64,000 bases of DNA from Ruminococcaceae bacterium UBA1741 (GCA_002315685.1 DCHX01000007.1:77608-141607); one strand, 5' to 3'. Positions 1 to 8,570 are shown, counted from the stretch's first letter. Numbers and translations are program-made. Notes: generated by a model not told the origin, from the sequence alone.

Positions 1-1
1 A

Positions 2-817
2 AGCTACGGCGCTTTGCCTGTTGCATCAACTCTTGCTTGGGGACTCGGATATTTCGGTATGCCACACATTTTGCTTAGATTTATGGCAATAGAAAATCAA
101 GAAAAGCTCAAACTTTCCCGTAGAGTTGCAAGTGTTTGGGTTGTAATTTCTATGGGTGTTGCCATTCTTATCGGTGTTGTAGGATATAGCTTGATGAAGG
201 CAAATATAGTTCCTGCGTATGCTAATGCTACTGATGCCGAAACGATTATAGTTGATATTTCAAAAGTAATCAGTAAGTTCGGATATATTCCGTCTTTTGT
301 TGCAGGTATTATTCTTGCCGGTATTTTGGCATCTACAATGTCAACCGCCGATTCACAGCTTTTGGCTTCTGCATCAAGCGTTTCCGAAAACATATTAAAG
401 GAAGCAATCGGTCTTAAACTTTCCGCAAAAGCTTCTATGATACTCGCTCGTGTTTCGGTTATCGCTCTTTCGATAGTTGCTATGGTTCTCGCAAGAGATC
501 CTGCAAGTTCGGTATTCAGAATTGTTTCGTTCGCTTGGGGCGGTTTCGGCGCGGCGTTCGGACCGGTCGTGATTTGCTCACTGTTCTGGAAACGCGCTAA
601 TAAATACGGTGCGATTGCCGGACTGCTTACAGGCGGATTGATGGTATTTGTTTGGAAATTTGTTGTCAGAGTTAAATTTGCGGGAACAATACTTGATATT
701 TACGAGTTATTACCTGCGTTCTTACTCGGACTTCTTGTAATCGTTGTAGTAAGTCTTTTGACAAAGGCTCCCGAAAAGGAAATTACCGATACCTTTGAGG
801 ATATGAAAAAAGCATAA
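2..817 (+). CDS. putP: Sodium/proline-type symporter PutP, C-terminal part (5' end outside window)
   Basis: Inner-membrane solute:Na+ symporter (SSS family), probably importing proline or a related solute. The frame is open to the first base of the window, so the start codon and the first membrane segments are missing; about 270 residues remain. They are highly hydrophobic with several membrane segments, and carry the family signature around LASTMSTADSQLL, where the small hydroxyl residues help bind sodium. The gene ends in TAA and is followed at once by a large hairpin terminator. The family call is firm; proline as substrate is inferred from similarity to PutP. Confidence 0.88.
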   Translation, partial: SYGALPVASTLAWGLGYFGMPHILLRFMAIENQEKLKLSRRVASVWVVISMGVAILIGVVGYSLMKANIVPAYANATDAETIIVDISKVISKFGYIPSFVAGIILAGILASTMSTADSQLLASASSVSENILKEAIGLKLSAKASMILARVSVIALSIVAMVLARDPASSVFRIVSFAWGGFGAAFGPVVICSLFWKRANKYGAIAGLLTGGLMVFVWKFVVRVKFAGTILDIYELLPAFLLGLLVIVVVSLLTKAPEKEITDTFEDMKKA

Positions 818-832
818 TAACAAATTAAAATT

Positions 833-906
833 AAAAGCGCCGAATCGGCTGTATGTTTATTAAGAAATGCTATTCTTAAATACATACGGTTTAAGGCGCT
901 TTTTTG
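833..906 (+). terminator. Rho-independent terminator after putP
   Basis: An AAAAGCGCC arm pairs with GGCGCTTTTT. Inside it a second long stem (GTATGT..TTAAGAA with TTCTTAA..CATAC) extends the hairpin, followed by a T-run. It separates putP from the gene at 999. Confidence 0.85.
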
Positions 907-929
907 TTTTGGTTTTATTTATAAAAAAC

Positions 930-958
930 TTGAATTTTTTGCTATTTTAAGGTATAAT
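930..958 (+). promoter_or_regulatory. Sigma-A promoter of the 999-2018 gene
   Basis: TTGAAT (930-935) and a perfect TATAAT (953-958) are separated by 17 bases. The predicted transcript starts about ten bases before the G6 tract at 975-980. Confidence 0.75.
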
Positions 959-998
959 TACAAGGTATAAGTATGGGGGGATTATTATTAAAAGGGTT

Positions 999-2018
999 TT
1001 GAAAAAAATCGGTATTTTGTTATACTCGTTAGGTGTTAGTGTTTTTTACTTGGCAAAAACGAGAAAAAAGTTGTTTTACAGTGTCGTTGCGGTAATTTTG
1101 GCACTTGTTATTGCTTTGGCTATAATGCCTTTTGCTAATAAGCATAAAAAAGTAGAAAAAACGGTTAGTTCAAGCTCGGTTGCGAGCGTTGTATCGGTTG
1201 AGCCTGTTTCAAGCGAAACGGTAAGTTCAAGTGAAATTCCCGTTTCGAGTACACCTGCTTCAAGCACACCTGTTGTGAGCAGTACACCTGCTTCAAGCAC
1301 ACCCGTTTCGAGTACACCTGCTTTCAGGTATAAATACAATTCAAATTTAAGCATAAATGATAATGTCTTTTTGGATGCGCTTGAATATTGCGGATATAAT
1401 TTAAGTAAGCATAAAAGCGACGGACTTATGTGGGTTTATATTCTTTGTGAGGATAAGCCTCATAGAGGTTGGCTTTCCAATATAACCTACGGCGGCGGTT
1501 CGAGCGGTTACGAAACACTTTCGGACGGAAGACCTAATATTGCACAGTTCGAAAAGAGCGGACTTGTTTGTGCTTCTTATGCTACTTATGTTTACTTTAA
1601 CTATTTACCTAATGTGGCAGGTATTGATACCTCCGCTTTGGCAAGACCTAACAAATCCACCTCTGCAAATGACTGGTATATTGCAGGTAAAAAATGGGTA
1701 GATGCCGGATATTCTACCGTAATTCCTTTCACTGCCCGTGAAAACGGAAACCGGACGGTGTTCAGCACCGAAACCGATATTCCGCTTGGCTCTTTGATGT
1801 TGTTTACCGACTTTAAGAACAGAAGTCAGTATTGCACACATATTTGTCTTTATGCGGGATATTCTAACGGATACCACTGGGTAACCCATGTCGGCAATAA
1901 AAACGGTCCCGAATTTTGTGCGGTTGAGCGTATGAGCTGCGGACCTGACCCGCAGTGGCCGTTGGCGGTAATAACTACCCCTACAAATTTAGGGCTGTTT
2001 GATGTTTCGGAAAATTAA
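999..2018 (+). CDS. Membrane-anchored, exported NlpC/P60-like cysteine peptidase (putative)
   Basis: 339 residues from a TTG start. Residues about 25-45 form one hydrophobic segment (uncleaved anchor or signal). It is followed by a Ser/Thr/Pro/Val linker (about 55-108) built from imperfect SSTPASSTPV repeats, the usual wall-spanning spacer. The C-terminal 220 residues contain a Cys in GLVCASYATYVYF and a later His in THICLYAGY, the order and local context of the Cys/His pair of NlpC/P60-type peptidoglycan hydrolases; the canonical DCSG motif is not present. The start is uncertain. The strong G-tract (975-980) is 18 bases from the TTG, so an upstream ATT codon (981-989) could be used. It lies directly before an Lrp gene but has its own promoter. 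Fold assignment is an inference from the motif pair. Confidence 0.55.
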   Translation: MKKIGILLYSLGVSVFYLAKTRKKLFYSVVAVILALVIALAIMPFANKHKKVEKTVSSSSVASVVSVEPVSSETVSSSEIPVSSTPASSTPVVSSTPASSTPVSSTPAFRYKYNSNLSINDNVFLDALEYCGYNLSKHKSDGLMWVYILCEDKPHRGWLSNITYGGGSSGYETLSDGRPNIAQFEKSGLVCASYATYVYFNYLPNVAGIDTSALARPNKSTSANDWYIAGKKWVDAGYSTVIPFTARENGNRTVFSTETDIPLGSLMLFTDFKNRSQYCTHICLYAGYSNGYHWVTHVGNKNGPEFCAVERMSCGPDPQWPLAVITTPTNLGLFDVSEN

Positions 2019-2036
2019 ATGTCGGAGGATAAATTT

Positions 2037-2519
2037 ATGAATATTGAACTTTTGAAGGTTTTGGCTACAAATGCCCGTTATTCGGTTGATGACCTTGCTA
2101 CAATGCTCGGTATTTCTACCGATGAAGTACAATCGCAAATAAAGACTTTCGAGAAAAAAGGTATTATTTGCGGATATAAGGCTGTTATTGACTGGGATAA
2201 AATAGACGGTACTTATGTTTCGGCTATTGTTGAACTTAATGTTGTTCCGAAAGCAGGACTCGGATTTGAAGAAGTTGCCGAAAAAATTGCCTCGTATAGA
2301 GAGGTTGAGTCGGTTTATCTTATGTCGGGCGTGTATGACCTTAATGTAGTTGTAAAAGGAAAAACTCTTCAAGATATTGCTCGTTTTGTTGCCCGAGAGC
2401 TTGCTACTATTGATTCCGTTACATCTACTACAACCCATTTTGTTATGCGTCGCTACAAAGAAATGGATGTTAAGCTTTACAACAGCGACAAAGATGACAG
2501 GGGGCAATTTCTTTTATGA
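2037..2519 (+). CDS. Lrp/AsnC-family transcription regulator
   Basis: 160 residues: an N-terminal helix-turn-helix (about 1-60, with ARYSVDDLATMLGIS) and a C-terminal RAM/ligand-sensing domain (about 65-150). Lrp-family proteins are octameric DNA-binding regulators that sense amino acids. I place the start at ATG 2037 rather than ATG 2019 because GGAGG lies at 2024-2028, eight bases upstream of 2037. The stop overlaps the aminotransferase start by four bases (ATGA), so the pair is translationally coupled. The same Lrp-aminotransferase pairing is known from Bacillus yugG-yugH, suggesting that it regulates amino-acid use through its partner. Confidence 0.88.
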   Translation: MNIELLKVLATNARYSVDDLATMLGISTDEVQSQIKTFEKKGIICGYKAVIDWDKIDGTYVSAIVELNVVPKAGLGFEEVAEKIASYREVESVYLMSGVYDLNVVVKGKTLQDIARFVARELATIDSVTSTTTHFVMRRYKEMDVKLYNSDKDDRGQFLL

Positions 2520-3688
2520 TAGACTATTCATCCATTTTGAATAAAACGGTTTTAGATATTAAGCCGTCGGGTATCAGAAAGTTTTTTGATATTGCCGAAA
2601 CAATGGATGAGGTAATTTCGTTAGGCGTTGGCGAACCCGACTTTCAAACTCCGTGGGAGGTGAGAAAAGCCGGTATAACATCTCTTGAAAAAGGAAAGAC
2701 TAAATATACCTCTAACAAGGGACTTGATGCTCTTCGCCAAGAAATAACAAATTACCTTTTAAGAAAATATAATATAAAATATGACAGCAAAAGCGAAGTT
2801 TTGGTAACTGTCGGCGGAAGTGAGGCTATTGATGCTACTATCCGTGCTATTATATCTTTCGGCGACGAGGTAATTATCCCGCAACCGAGTTATGTTTGTT
2901 ATGAGCCTATTACAATGCTTGCGGGCGGAAAGCCGGTTATAATCGAAACAAAAGCCGAAGATGACTTTAAGCTTACGAAAAAGCAACTTTTGGATGCTAT
3001 TACCGATAAAACAAAGCTTTTAATACTTCCGTTTCCCTGCAATCCTACGGGTGCGATTATGGAAAAAGAGGATTTGATTGAAATTGCCGAGGTTTTGAAA
3101 GATACCGACATTATTGTTTTATCTGACGAAATTTATTCCGAGCTTACTTTTTCCGGTAACGGTCATATAGCTCCTGCAAGTATTGACGGACTGTACGAAA
3201 GGACTGTTACGGTAAACGGATTTTCAAAGGCGTTTTCAATGACAGGTTGGCGATTAGGTTACGCTTGCGGACCGAAAGAGCTTATGAGCCAAATTACAAA
3301 AATTCATCAGTTTGCAATTATGTGTGCGCCTACTACATCTCAATATGCCGCTATTGAAGCACTTAAAAACTGCGACAGTGCCGTGGCAAGTATGCACGAA
3401 GAATATAATCGAAGAAGAAGACTTATTACAAAAGGCTTTAACGATATAGGGCTTACCTGCCGTGAGCCGAAGGGCGCATTTTATGTTTTCCCGTCAATTA
3501 AGTCAACGGGTCTTTCAAGTGATGAATTTTGTGAAAGACTTCTTAACGAAAAGCATGTTGCCGTAGTGCCCGGCACCGCTTTCGGTCAAGGTGGCGAGGG
3601 CTTTATCAGGGCATCATACTGTTACAGCACAGAGCATATTTTAGAGGCACTAAATAGAATATCTGAGTTTTTAGAACAATTTAAGTGA
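2516..3688 (+). CDS. Class I/II PLP-dependent aminotransferase (aspartate aminotransferase-like)
   Basis: 390 residues, the usual length. Transfers amino groups between amino acids and 2-oxoacids using pyridoxal phosphate. Visible features are the N-terminal substrate loop SLGVGEPDFQTP, the PLP-contacting SDEIYSEL segment, the Schiff-base lysine in NGFSKAFSMTGWRLGY and the C-terminal arginine in FIRASYC. It overlaps the Lrp gene by four bases and closely resembles the YugH/PatA group. Specificity (aspartate, aromatic or branched-chain) cannot be read from the sequence. Confidence 0.9.
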   Translation: MIDYSSILNKTVLDIKPSGIRKFFDIAETMDEVISLGVGEPDFQTPWEVRKAGITSLEKGKTKYTSNKGLDALRQEITNYLLRKYNIKYDSKSEVLVTVGGSEAIDATIRAIISFGDEVIIPQPSYVCYEPITMLAGGKPVIIETKAEDDFKLTKKQLLDAITDKTKLLILPFPCNPTGAIMEKEDLIEIAEVLKDTDIIVLSDEIYSELTFSGNGHIAPASIDGLYERTVTVNGFSKAFSMTGWRLGYACGPKELMSQITKIHQFAIMCAPTTSQYAAIEALKNCDSAVASMHEEYNRRRRLITKGFNDIGLTCREPKGAFYVFPSIKSTGLSSDEFCERLLNEKHVAVVPGTAFGQGGEGFIRASYCYSTEHILEALNRISEFLEQFK

Positions 3689-3699
3689 GGAAATTTTTT

Positions 3700-4269
3700 A
3701 TGAAAAAAGGTATAAAGGTTTTAATAATTGTTTTAGCAATAGTTCTTGTGATTGCAATTCCGACAATTTCTTCATATAACGGTCTTGTTTCGTCCCAAGA
3801 AAAGGTGAATAATGCAAAATCGCAAATTTCAACACAGCTTCAAAGACGTGCTGATTTAATTCCTAACTTTGTAAAAACGGTTAAGGGTTATTCCGACTAT
3901 GAAAGTGAAACCTATATTGCCGTAACCGAAGCCCGTTCTGCTGTTAATAATGCAAATTCCGTTTCAAAACAACAGGAAGCATCAGAAGAGCTTGATAAGG
4001 CTATTTCGGTTTTTGTAAATGCCGTTACGGAAAATTATCCCGAGCTTAAAGCGAGTGAGCAATATACCGCTTTGCTTGATGAACTTGCGGGAACCGAAAA
4101 TCGTTTGGCGGTTGCAAGAAAAGATTATAATGATGTTGCCGAAAGCTATAATGTTTCGATAAAGAAATTCCCACGAAGCATTATTGCGGGAATTTTCGGA
4201 TTTGAAAAGGTGGATTATTTTGAAAATGCCGAAGGAACTGACCAAGTTCCCGAAGTGTCTTTTGAATAA
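3700..4269 (+). CDS. lemA: LemA family protein
   Basis: 189 residues with one N-terminal membrane segment (about 5-25) followed by a helical coiled-coil domain containing the family stretch around LQRRADLIPNFVKTVKGY. LemA proteins are membrane-attached with the helical domain on one face; their exact role is unknown. The start at ATG 3700 is chosen because GTGAGG sits nine bases upstream; an in-frame GTG at 3685 is part of that site. It overlies the aminotransferase stop region and is followed 14 bases later by a TPM-domain gene, the usual partner of LemA. Confidence 0.9.
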   Translation: MKKGIKVLIIVLAIVLVIAIPTISSYNGLVSSQEKVNNAKSQISTQLQRRADLIPNFVKTVKGYSDYESETYIAVTEARSAVNNANSVSKQQEASEELDKAISVFVNAVTENYPELKASEQYTALLDELAGTENRLAVARKDYNDVAESYNVSIKKFPRSIIAGIFGFEKVDYFENAEGTDQVPEVSFE

Positions 4270-4283
4270 TCAGTGTGAATTTA

Positions 4284-5063
4284 ATGAAAAAAATACTATC
4301 AATTTTTTTGTGCGTGTTTGTTATCTCTTCGCTTTTGTGCCTTTGCGGTTGCGAAGAAGAAACACTTAAACCTACCCAAAAGTTTTTTATAAATGACTTT
4401 GCCGATGTGGTTGATGAAGCGGACGAGGAAACTATATACAACAAAGGCGCCGAGCTTGCCGAAAAAACAAAGGCACAGGTAGTGGTTGTAACTGTTGAAA
4501 CGACAAACGGCGATGAAATCTCCGATTATGCTCTAAATTTAGGTAGAGAATGGGGAGTAGGCGACAAGGAAAAAAACAATGGTGTTGTAATTCTTTTGGC
4601 GAGTGAGGATAGGCAGGTTTATATATCCGTAGGCTACGGCCTTGAAGGTGCTTTGCCCGATAGCAAAACGGGTAGAATTCTTGATAATTACGGCACTCCC
4701 TATTTTAAGAACGATAATTTCTCGGTAGGTCTTGTAAGTGTTTATAATGCCGTGCTTGACGAAATTTATGTTGAGTACGGATTTGAGCCGAGCGAAAGCT
4801 ATGTTCCTGCCGATGACTTGCCCGAGGCGGTAGAAGAGGGCAGTTCTGCTACGACAGTAATTGTCAGCTGGTTAATACTTTTGGTTATTATAATTCTTTA
4901 TTCGCTTTTTTTCAGAAGACGGGGAATTATTTTACTTCCGTTCGGATTCGGAAGCGGAAACGGCAATAATCATTTCGGAGGCTTCGGTTCAGGCGGAGGC
5001 TTCGGCGGTTTTAGTGGCGGCGGCGGTAGCTTCGGCGGCGGCGGAGCCGGTAGAGGATTTTAA
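4284..5063 (+). CDS. TPM-domain membrane lipoprotein (YgcG family)
   Basis: 259 residues. The N-terminus is a signal peptide ending in a lipobox-like LCGC, so it is probably lipid-anchored at that Cys. A TPM domain follows (about 30-150, NDFADVVDEADEE through NNGVVILLASEDRQVYISVGYGLEG), then one membrane segment (about 190-210), a short basic stretch and a Gly/Phe/Ser-rich tail of GGFG/GGGG type. This domain order is that of YgcG-like proteins, which usually sit next to LemA as here. The function is unknown; TPM domains have been linked to photosystem repair and weak phosphatase activity in other organisms. I prefer ATG 4284 to the upstream GTG 4275 because it begins a standard signal peptide. 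Confidence 0.85.
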   Translation: MKKILSIFLCVFVISSLLCLCGCEEETLKPTQKFFINDFADVVDEADEETIYNKGAELAEKTKAQVVVVTVETTNGDEISDYALNLGREWGVGDKEKNNGVVILLASEDRQVYISVGYGLEGALPDSKTGRILDNYGTPYFKNDNFSVGLVSVYNAVLDEIYVEYGFEPSESYVPADDLPEAVEEGSSATTVIVSWLILLVIIILYSLFFRRRGIILLPFGFGSGNGNNHFGGFGSGGGFGGFSGGGGSFGGGGAGRGF

Positions 5064-5081
5064 CATAAAGGAAAGTATTGA

Positions 5082-6215
5082 ATGTCAGAGGATTTTTACT
5101 CCAAAGATTACGGCGATTATTTCAGTAAAATTGAAGAAAAATTAAATTCGCCTTCAAAAACCGATAGAAAATATTCGAATCAAAATAACTTAAAATCACG
5201 AAAGAAAAAAAGACTCTTTTTAGTTATTAAGGTTAATGCTGTAAGAGCTTTGGCGGTTTTAATTTTCGCACTGCTTGTTTTCGGGATTTTTGTCGGCGTA
5301 AAATCGTGTGCCGATAATAAAAAAGAAGGTAAAACGGCAAATCCCGATAATACTGTAAGTCAAGCCGAAAACAAAACGGATAACACGAAAAAGAATGAAA
5401 CTAAAAGTGTTTCTTTTGCGAAGCGTAACAGTAGTACATTAAGCGTTGATGCCGATATAAAAAGCCAAATATCGCTTTTTATTGACGACGACAGCAATAC
5501 CGTAATTGCTTCACGAAATTCGGATAAAAAGGCTTTTCCCGCCTCTACTACAAAGGTTATGACACTTTTAGTGGCTGTCGAAAACATTACGGATCTATCG
5601 GATACATTTACTATGACTTACCAAATAACCGACCCGCTTTATAGAGACGGGGCAACGGTTGCCGGTTTTTCGGCAGGTGAGGTTATTACGGTAGAGGATA
5701 TGCTGTACGGTACGATTTTACCCTCCGGCGGAGATGCGGCTATCGGTCTTGCACAAAAGATTTCAGGTAGCGAAGAAGCTTTTGTAAATCTTATGAACGG
5801 TAAAGCGAAGCAGTTAGGTCTTAAAAATACCCATTTTACAAACTGTACGGGGCTTCATAATGATAATCACTATACTACTGCCGAAGATTTGGCGGTTATT
5901 TTCAGAAACGCGCTTAAAAACGAGCTTTGCAAAAAAATAATATCTACATATAGGTTTACAACCTCAAAAACCGATAAGCACCCCGAGGGTATTCTTCTTG
6001 AAAATACTATTTTCAAGTATATGTACGGAACCGAGCCCGAAACCGCTACTATTTTAGGCGGTAAGACGGGTTTTGTAAACGAATCGGGTTATTGCATTGT
6101 TACATACGGAAAAAGCCAAACTGATAAAAATTATGTGTGTGTTACTCTAAATGGAGAATCCCGTTGGCCTGCCGTTTACGATCAAATCAATATGTATAAG
6201 AAGTATGCAAAATAA
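5082..6215 (+). CDS. dacF: D-alanyl-D-alanine carboxypeptidase (DacF/PBP5 type)
   Basis: 377 residues. Trims the terminal D-Ala from peptidoglycan stem peptides outside the membrane. A charged 50-residue cytoplasmic head precedes a membrane anchor (about 56-78) and a spacer; the S11 peptidase domain begins near 125. The catalytic SxxK is S155-T-T-K158 and the KTG triad is 328-330. The middle motif, usually SxN, reads S215-G-G, so Asn is replaced by Gly followed by Asp. RBS AAAGGAAAG lies upstream. The N-terminal rather than C-terminal anchor, and lack of the PBP5 C-terminal beta domain, distinguish it from classical DacA. D,D-carboxypeptidase family is certain; symbol by similarity. Confidence 0.87.
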   Translation: MSEDFYSKDYGDYFSKIEEKLNSPSKTDRKYSNQNNLKSRKKKRLFLVIKVNAVRALAVLIFALLVFGIFVGVKSCADNKKEGKTANPDNTVSQAENKTDNTKKNETKSVSFAKRNSSTLSVDADIKSQISLFIDDDSNTVIASRNSDKKAFPASTTKVMTLLVAVENITDLSDTFTMTYQITDPLYRDGATVAGFSAGEVITVEDMLYGTILPSGGDAAIGLAQKISGSEEAFVNLMNGKAKQLGLKNTHFTNCTGLHNDNHYTTAEDLAVIFRNALKNELCKKIISTYRFTTSKTDKHPEGILLENTIFKYMYGTEPETATILGGKTGFVNESGYCIVTYGKSQTDKNYVCVTLNGESRWPAVYDQINMYKKYAK

Positions 6216-6226
6216 GGAGAAACAAA

Positions 6227-6826
6227 ATGAATATTGTATGTCTTGATATGGAGGGTGTTTTAGTCCCTGAAATTTGGATTGCCTTTGCTAATAAAACAGG
6301 TATTCCCGAGCTTAAAATCACTACCCGTGATGAGCCTGATTATGATAAACTGATGAAATACCGCATTAAGATTTTGAAAGAGCATAATTTAGGTCTTAAA
6401 GAAATTCAAGAGGTTATCGAACAAATTGATATTATGGATGGTGCAAAGGAGTTTTTAGATGAGCTTCGCAGTATTACGCAGGTCATTATTTTAAGTGATA
6501 CCTTTGAACAGTTTGCAACTCCTCTTATGAAAAAGCTCGGATGGCCTACGATTTTTTGTAACACCTTAGAGGTTGCCGAAAACGGCGAAATTACCGGCTT
6601 TAAGATGCGTGTTGATAAATCAAAATATACAACCGTAAAAGCATTACAGTCGATAGGCTATGATACAATAGCATCGGGCGACAGTTTTAATGACCTTGGA
6701 ATGATAAAGGCAAGTAAAGCAGGATTTTTATTTAAGAGTACCGATAAAATAAAGGCTGACTATCCCGAAATTCCCGCCTTTGAAGAATACGGCGAATTGC
6801 TTGAAGCAATAAAAAAAGCATTATAA
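6227..6826 (+). CDS. thrH: ThrH-like phosphoserine phosphatase/homoserine phosphotransferase
   Basis: 199 residues of the HAD superfamily. ThrH removes phosphate from phosphoserine and can transfer it to homoserine, linking serine and threonine synthesis. Motif I is D-M-E-G-V (the general DxD form has Glu here, as in ThrH), motif II is ILSDTFEQF, motif III is a Lys in the VDKSKY region and motif IV is GDSFNDLGM. The N-terminal stretch DMEGVLVPEIWIAFA matches ThrH closely. RBS AAGGAGAAAC precedes it. A hairpin overlapping the next gene's RBS follows. Confidence 0.88.
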   Translation: MNIVCLDMEGVLVPEIWIAFANKTGIPELKITTRDEPDYDKLMKYRIKILKEHNLGLKEIQEVIEQIDIMDGAKEFLDELRSITQVIILSDTFEQFATPLMKKLGWPTIFCNTLEVAENGEITGFKMRVDKSKYTTVKALQSIGYDTIASGDSFNDLGMIKASKAGFLFKSTDKIKADYPEIPAFEEYGELLEAIKKAL

Positions 6827-6838
6827 GTTTAGAATAAA

Positions 6839-6880
6839 CCTCCCTAAGATTGAGATAATATCTTCGGGAGGGATTTTTTT
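6839..6880 (+). terminator. Terminator-like hairpin containing the RBS and start of the next gene
   Basis: CCTCCCTAAGAT (6839-6850) pairs with ATCTTCGGGAGG (6860-6871) with one mismatch, followed by seven Ts (6874-6880). The 3' arm GGGAGG is also the only good ribosome binding site for the TTG start at 6879, which itself lies at the end of the T-run. Confidence 0.7.
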
Positions 6881-7862
6881 GAAAACAATAGCTTTTTTTG
6901 ATGCAAAGCCTTATGATAGGCAAAGCTTTTCTATGGTTGAGGACGAGGATATAAATATCCGATATTTTGAAAACAAACTAAATGCCGATACGGTTAGTAT
7001 GGCGGCGTGTTGCGACGGAGTATGTGCCTTTGTTAATGATAATGTTGATAAAAATGTTATCAATAAGCTTTATGAATACGGTGTCGGTGTAGTCGCTATG
7101 CGGTGCGCGGGATATAATAATGTTGATATTAAGGCGGCAAACGGAAAGGTAAAAATTCTTCGTGTACCTGCCTATTCGCCTTATGCTATCGCCGAGCATA
7201 CAATGGGAATGATTTTAACCCTTAACAGAAAGCTTCATAAAGCTTATATCAGAACAAGAGACCATAATTTTTCTCTTGACGGCCTTTGCGGTTTTGATTT
7301 GCACAAAAAAACAGTAGGAATAGTCGGCACCGGAAAAATAGGTTGTGCCTTTTCGGAAATTTGTAACGGGTTCGGTATGAAGGTTTTAGGCTATGACCCG
7401 TACGAAAATTCCGAATTTAAGGGAGAATACTGTGATTTTGATAGGCTTTTAACACAAAGTGATATAGTATCGCTTCATTGTCCTCTTACAAAGGATAATC
7501 ATAACCTAATAAACCGAGAAACAGTAAACAAAATGAAAAAGGGTGTTTATATTATAAACACTTCGCGCGGACAGCTAATTGACACCGAGGCAATTATCGA
7601 GGGCATAAAATCAGGTCAAATAGGAGCTGCCGGACTTGATGTTTATGAGGAGGAAACAACCCTTTTCTTTGAGGATAAGTCGGACGATATTATTTATGAC
7701 GATAAATTTTTAACCCTTATTTCAATGCCTAATGTGTTAGTAACATCACACCAAGCATTCTTAACCCGTGAAGCACTTTACGGAATTGCCGAAACTACAA
7801 TGCAAAACTTTAAGGCTTATTTTAATGATGAAGAACTGAAAAATGAGGTTGTTGCGAAATAA
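6879..7862 (+). CDS. ldhA: D-lactate dehydrogenase-like D-2-hydroxyacid dehydrogenase
   Basis: 327 residues. Reduces a 2-oxoacid to the D-hydroxyacid with NADH, probably pyruvate to D-lactate in fermentation. The NAD-binding Rossmann motif is VGTGKIG; the family signature NTSRGQLIDTEAI carries the substrate Arg region, with the downstream Glu in DVYEEE and the catalytic His in TSHQAF. The N-terminal MRCAGYNNVD loop is typical of D-LDH. Start is TTG with GGGAGGGA six to eight bases upstream; both lie in a terminator-like hairpin, so expression may depend on opening that structure. Confidence 0.87.
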   Translation: MKTIAFFDAKPYDRQSFSMVEDEDINIRYFENKLNADTVSMAACCDGVCAFVNDNVDKNVINKLYEYGVGVVAMRCAGYNNVDIKAANGKVKILRVPAYSPYAIAEHTMGMILTLNRKLHKAYIRTRDHNFSLDGLCGFDLHKKTVGIVGTGKIGCAFSEICNGFGMKVLGYDPYENSEFKGEYCDFDRLLTQSDIVSLHCPLTKDNHNLINRETVNKMKKGVYIINTSRGQLIDTEAIIEGIKSGQIGAAGLDVYEEETTLFFEDKSDDIIYDDKFLTLISMPNVLVTSHQAFLTREALYGIAETTMQNFKAYFNDEELKNEVVAK

Positions 7863-7880
7863 TAATTGTTGTGGTATAAT
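7852..7880 (+). promoter_or_regulatory. Sigma-A promoter of the 7899 gene
   Basis: TTGCGA (7852-7857), 17 bases, then TATAAT (7875-7880) with a TG extension at 7872-7873. The -35 lies inside the last codons of the dehydrogenase gene. Confidence 0.7.
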
Positions 7881-7898
7881 TGCCTTTGGTGATTTATT

Positions 7899-8570
7899 AT
7901 GACAAAAATTTATTTAATACGACATTGTGAAGCGATAGGAAATCAATATAGGCTTTTTCAGGGCGGTCTTAATTGCGATATAACAAAGCTCGGTCAAACT
8001 CAACTTGATTTTTTGACCGAAAGATTTAAGGATGTTCAAATTGATGCTATGTACACAAGCCCGTTGATTAGGGCACAGAAAACGGCTTTTGCGGTTTTAG
8101 GCGACCGTTTTATGGATGTTAAAATAGATAACGACCTTCGTGAAATAAATGCGGGTATCTTTGACGGAAAGCCTTTTGCAGAGTCGTTTGATACAAACGC
8201 CGAAATGGCTGATGCTTGGTATCATCATCCGCAGGATTTTGCTCCCGAGGGCGGAGAAGCTATGCGTGATGCTTATGAGAGAATTTATAATGTAATTTTG
8301 AAAATTGCCGAAGAAAACCCCGATAAAACAGTAGGAATAGCACTTCACGGCGGTGTTATCCGTTGTCTTTTGGCTCGGATTTTTTACGGAACTATCGAAA
8401 AGCTCGGAGATGTTGCTTGGACTGAAAATACCGCCGTTGCACTGCTTGATTACGAGGACGGTAAGTTTACTGTTGAGTATTGGAATGACCATACTCATTT
8501 GCCGGACGAGTTTTTACCCGTAAGGCATAGACTTTCGACCTTTATGCAAAAGGTGGATGAAGTAAAATGA
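7899..8570 (+). CDS. Histidine phosphatase family protein (phosphoglycerate mutase-like)
   Basis: 223 residues. The catalytic His is in the N-terminal LIRHCEAIGN motif (usual form RHG, here RHC), with the partner arginine in TSPLIRAQKTA, the Glu region LREINAGIFDG and the second catalytic His in IALHGGVIRCLL. Such enzymes remove phosphate from small metabolites via a phosphohistidine; the substrate is not evident (candidates are phosphoglycerate or nucleoside phosphates). It overlaps ruvX by four bases (ATGA) and has its own promoter. Confidence 0.85.
   Translation: MTKIYLIRHCEAIGNQYRLFQGGLNCDITKLGQTQLDFLTERFKDVQIDAMYTSPLIRAQKTAFAVLGDRFMDVKIDNDLREINAGIFDGKPFAESFDTNAEMADAWYHHPQDFAPEGGEAMRDAYERIYNVILKIAEENPDKTVGIALHGGVIRCLLARIFYGTIEKLGDVAWTENTAVALLDYEDGKFTVEYWNDHTHLPDEFLPVRHRLSTFMQKVDEVK

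Noticed and set aside
1076..1354. Minus-strand frame opposite the STP repeats
   Set aside because: It is the antisense of a repetitive coding linker (GVLETG repeats); no RBS or promoter.
2019..2036. Lrp start at ATG 2019
   Set aside because: The GGAGG at 2024-2028 lies downstream of it and is ideally spaced for ATG 2037.
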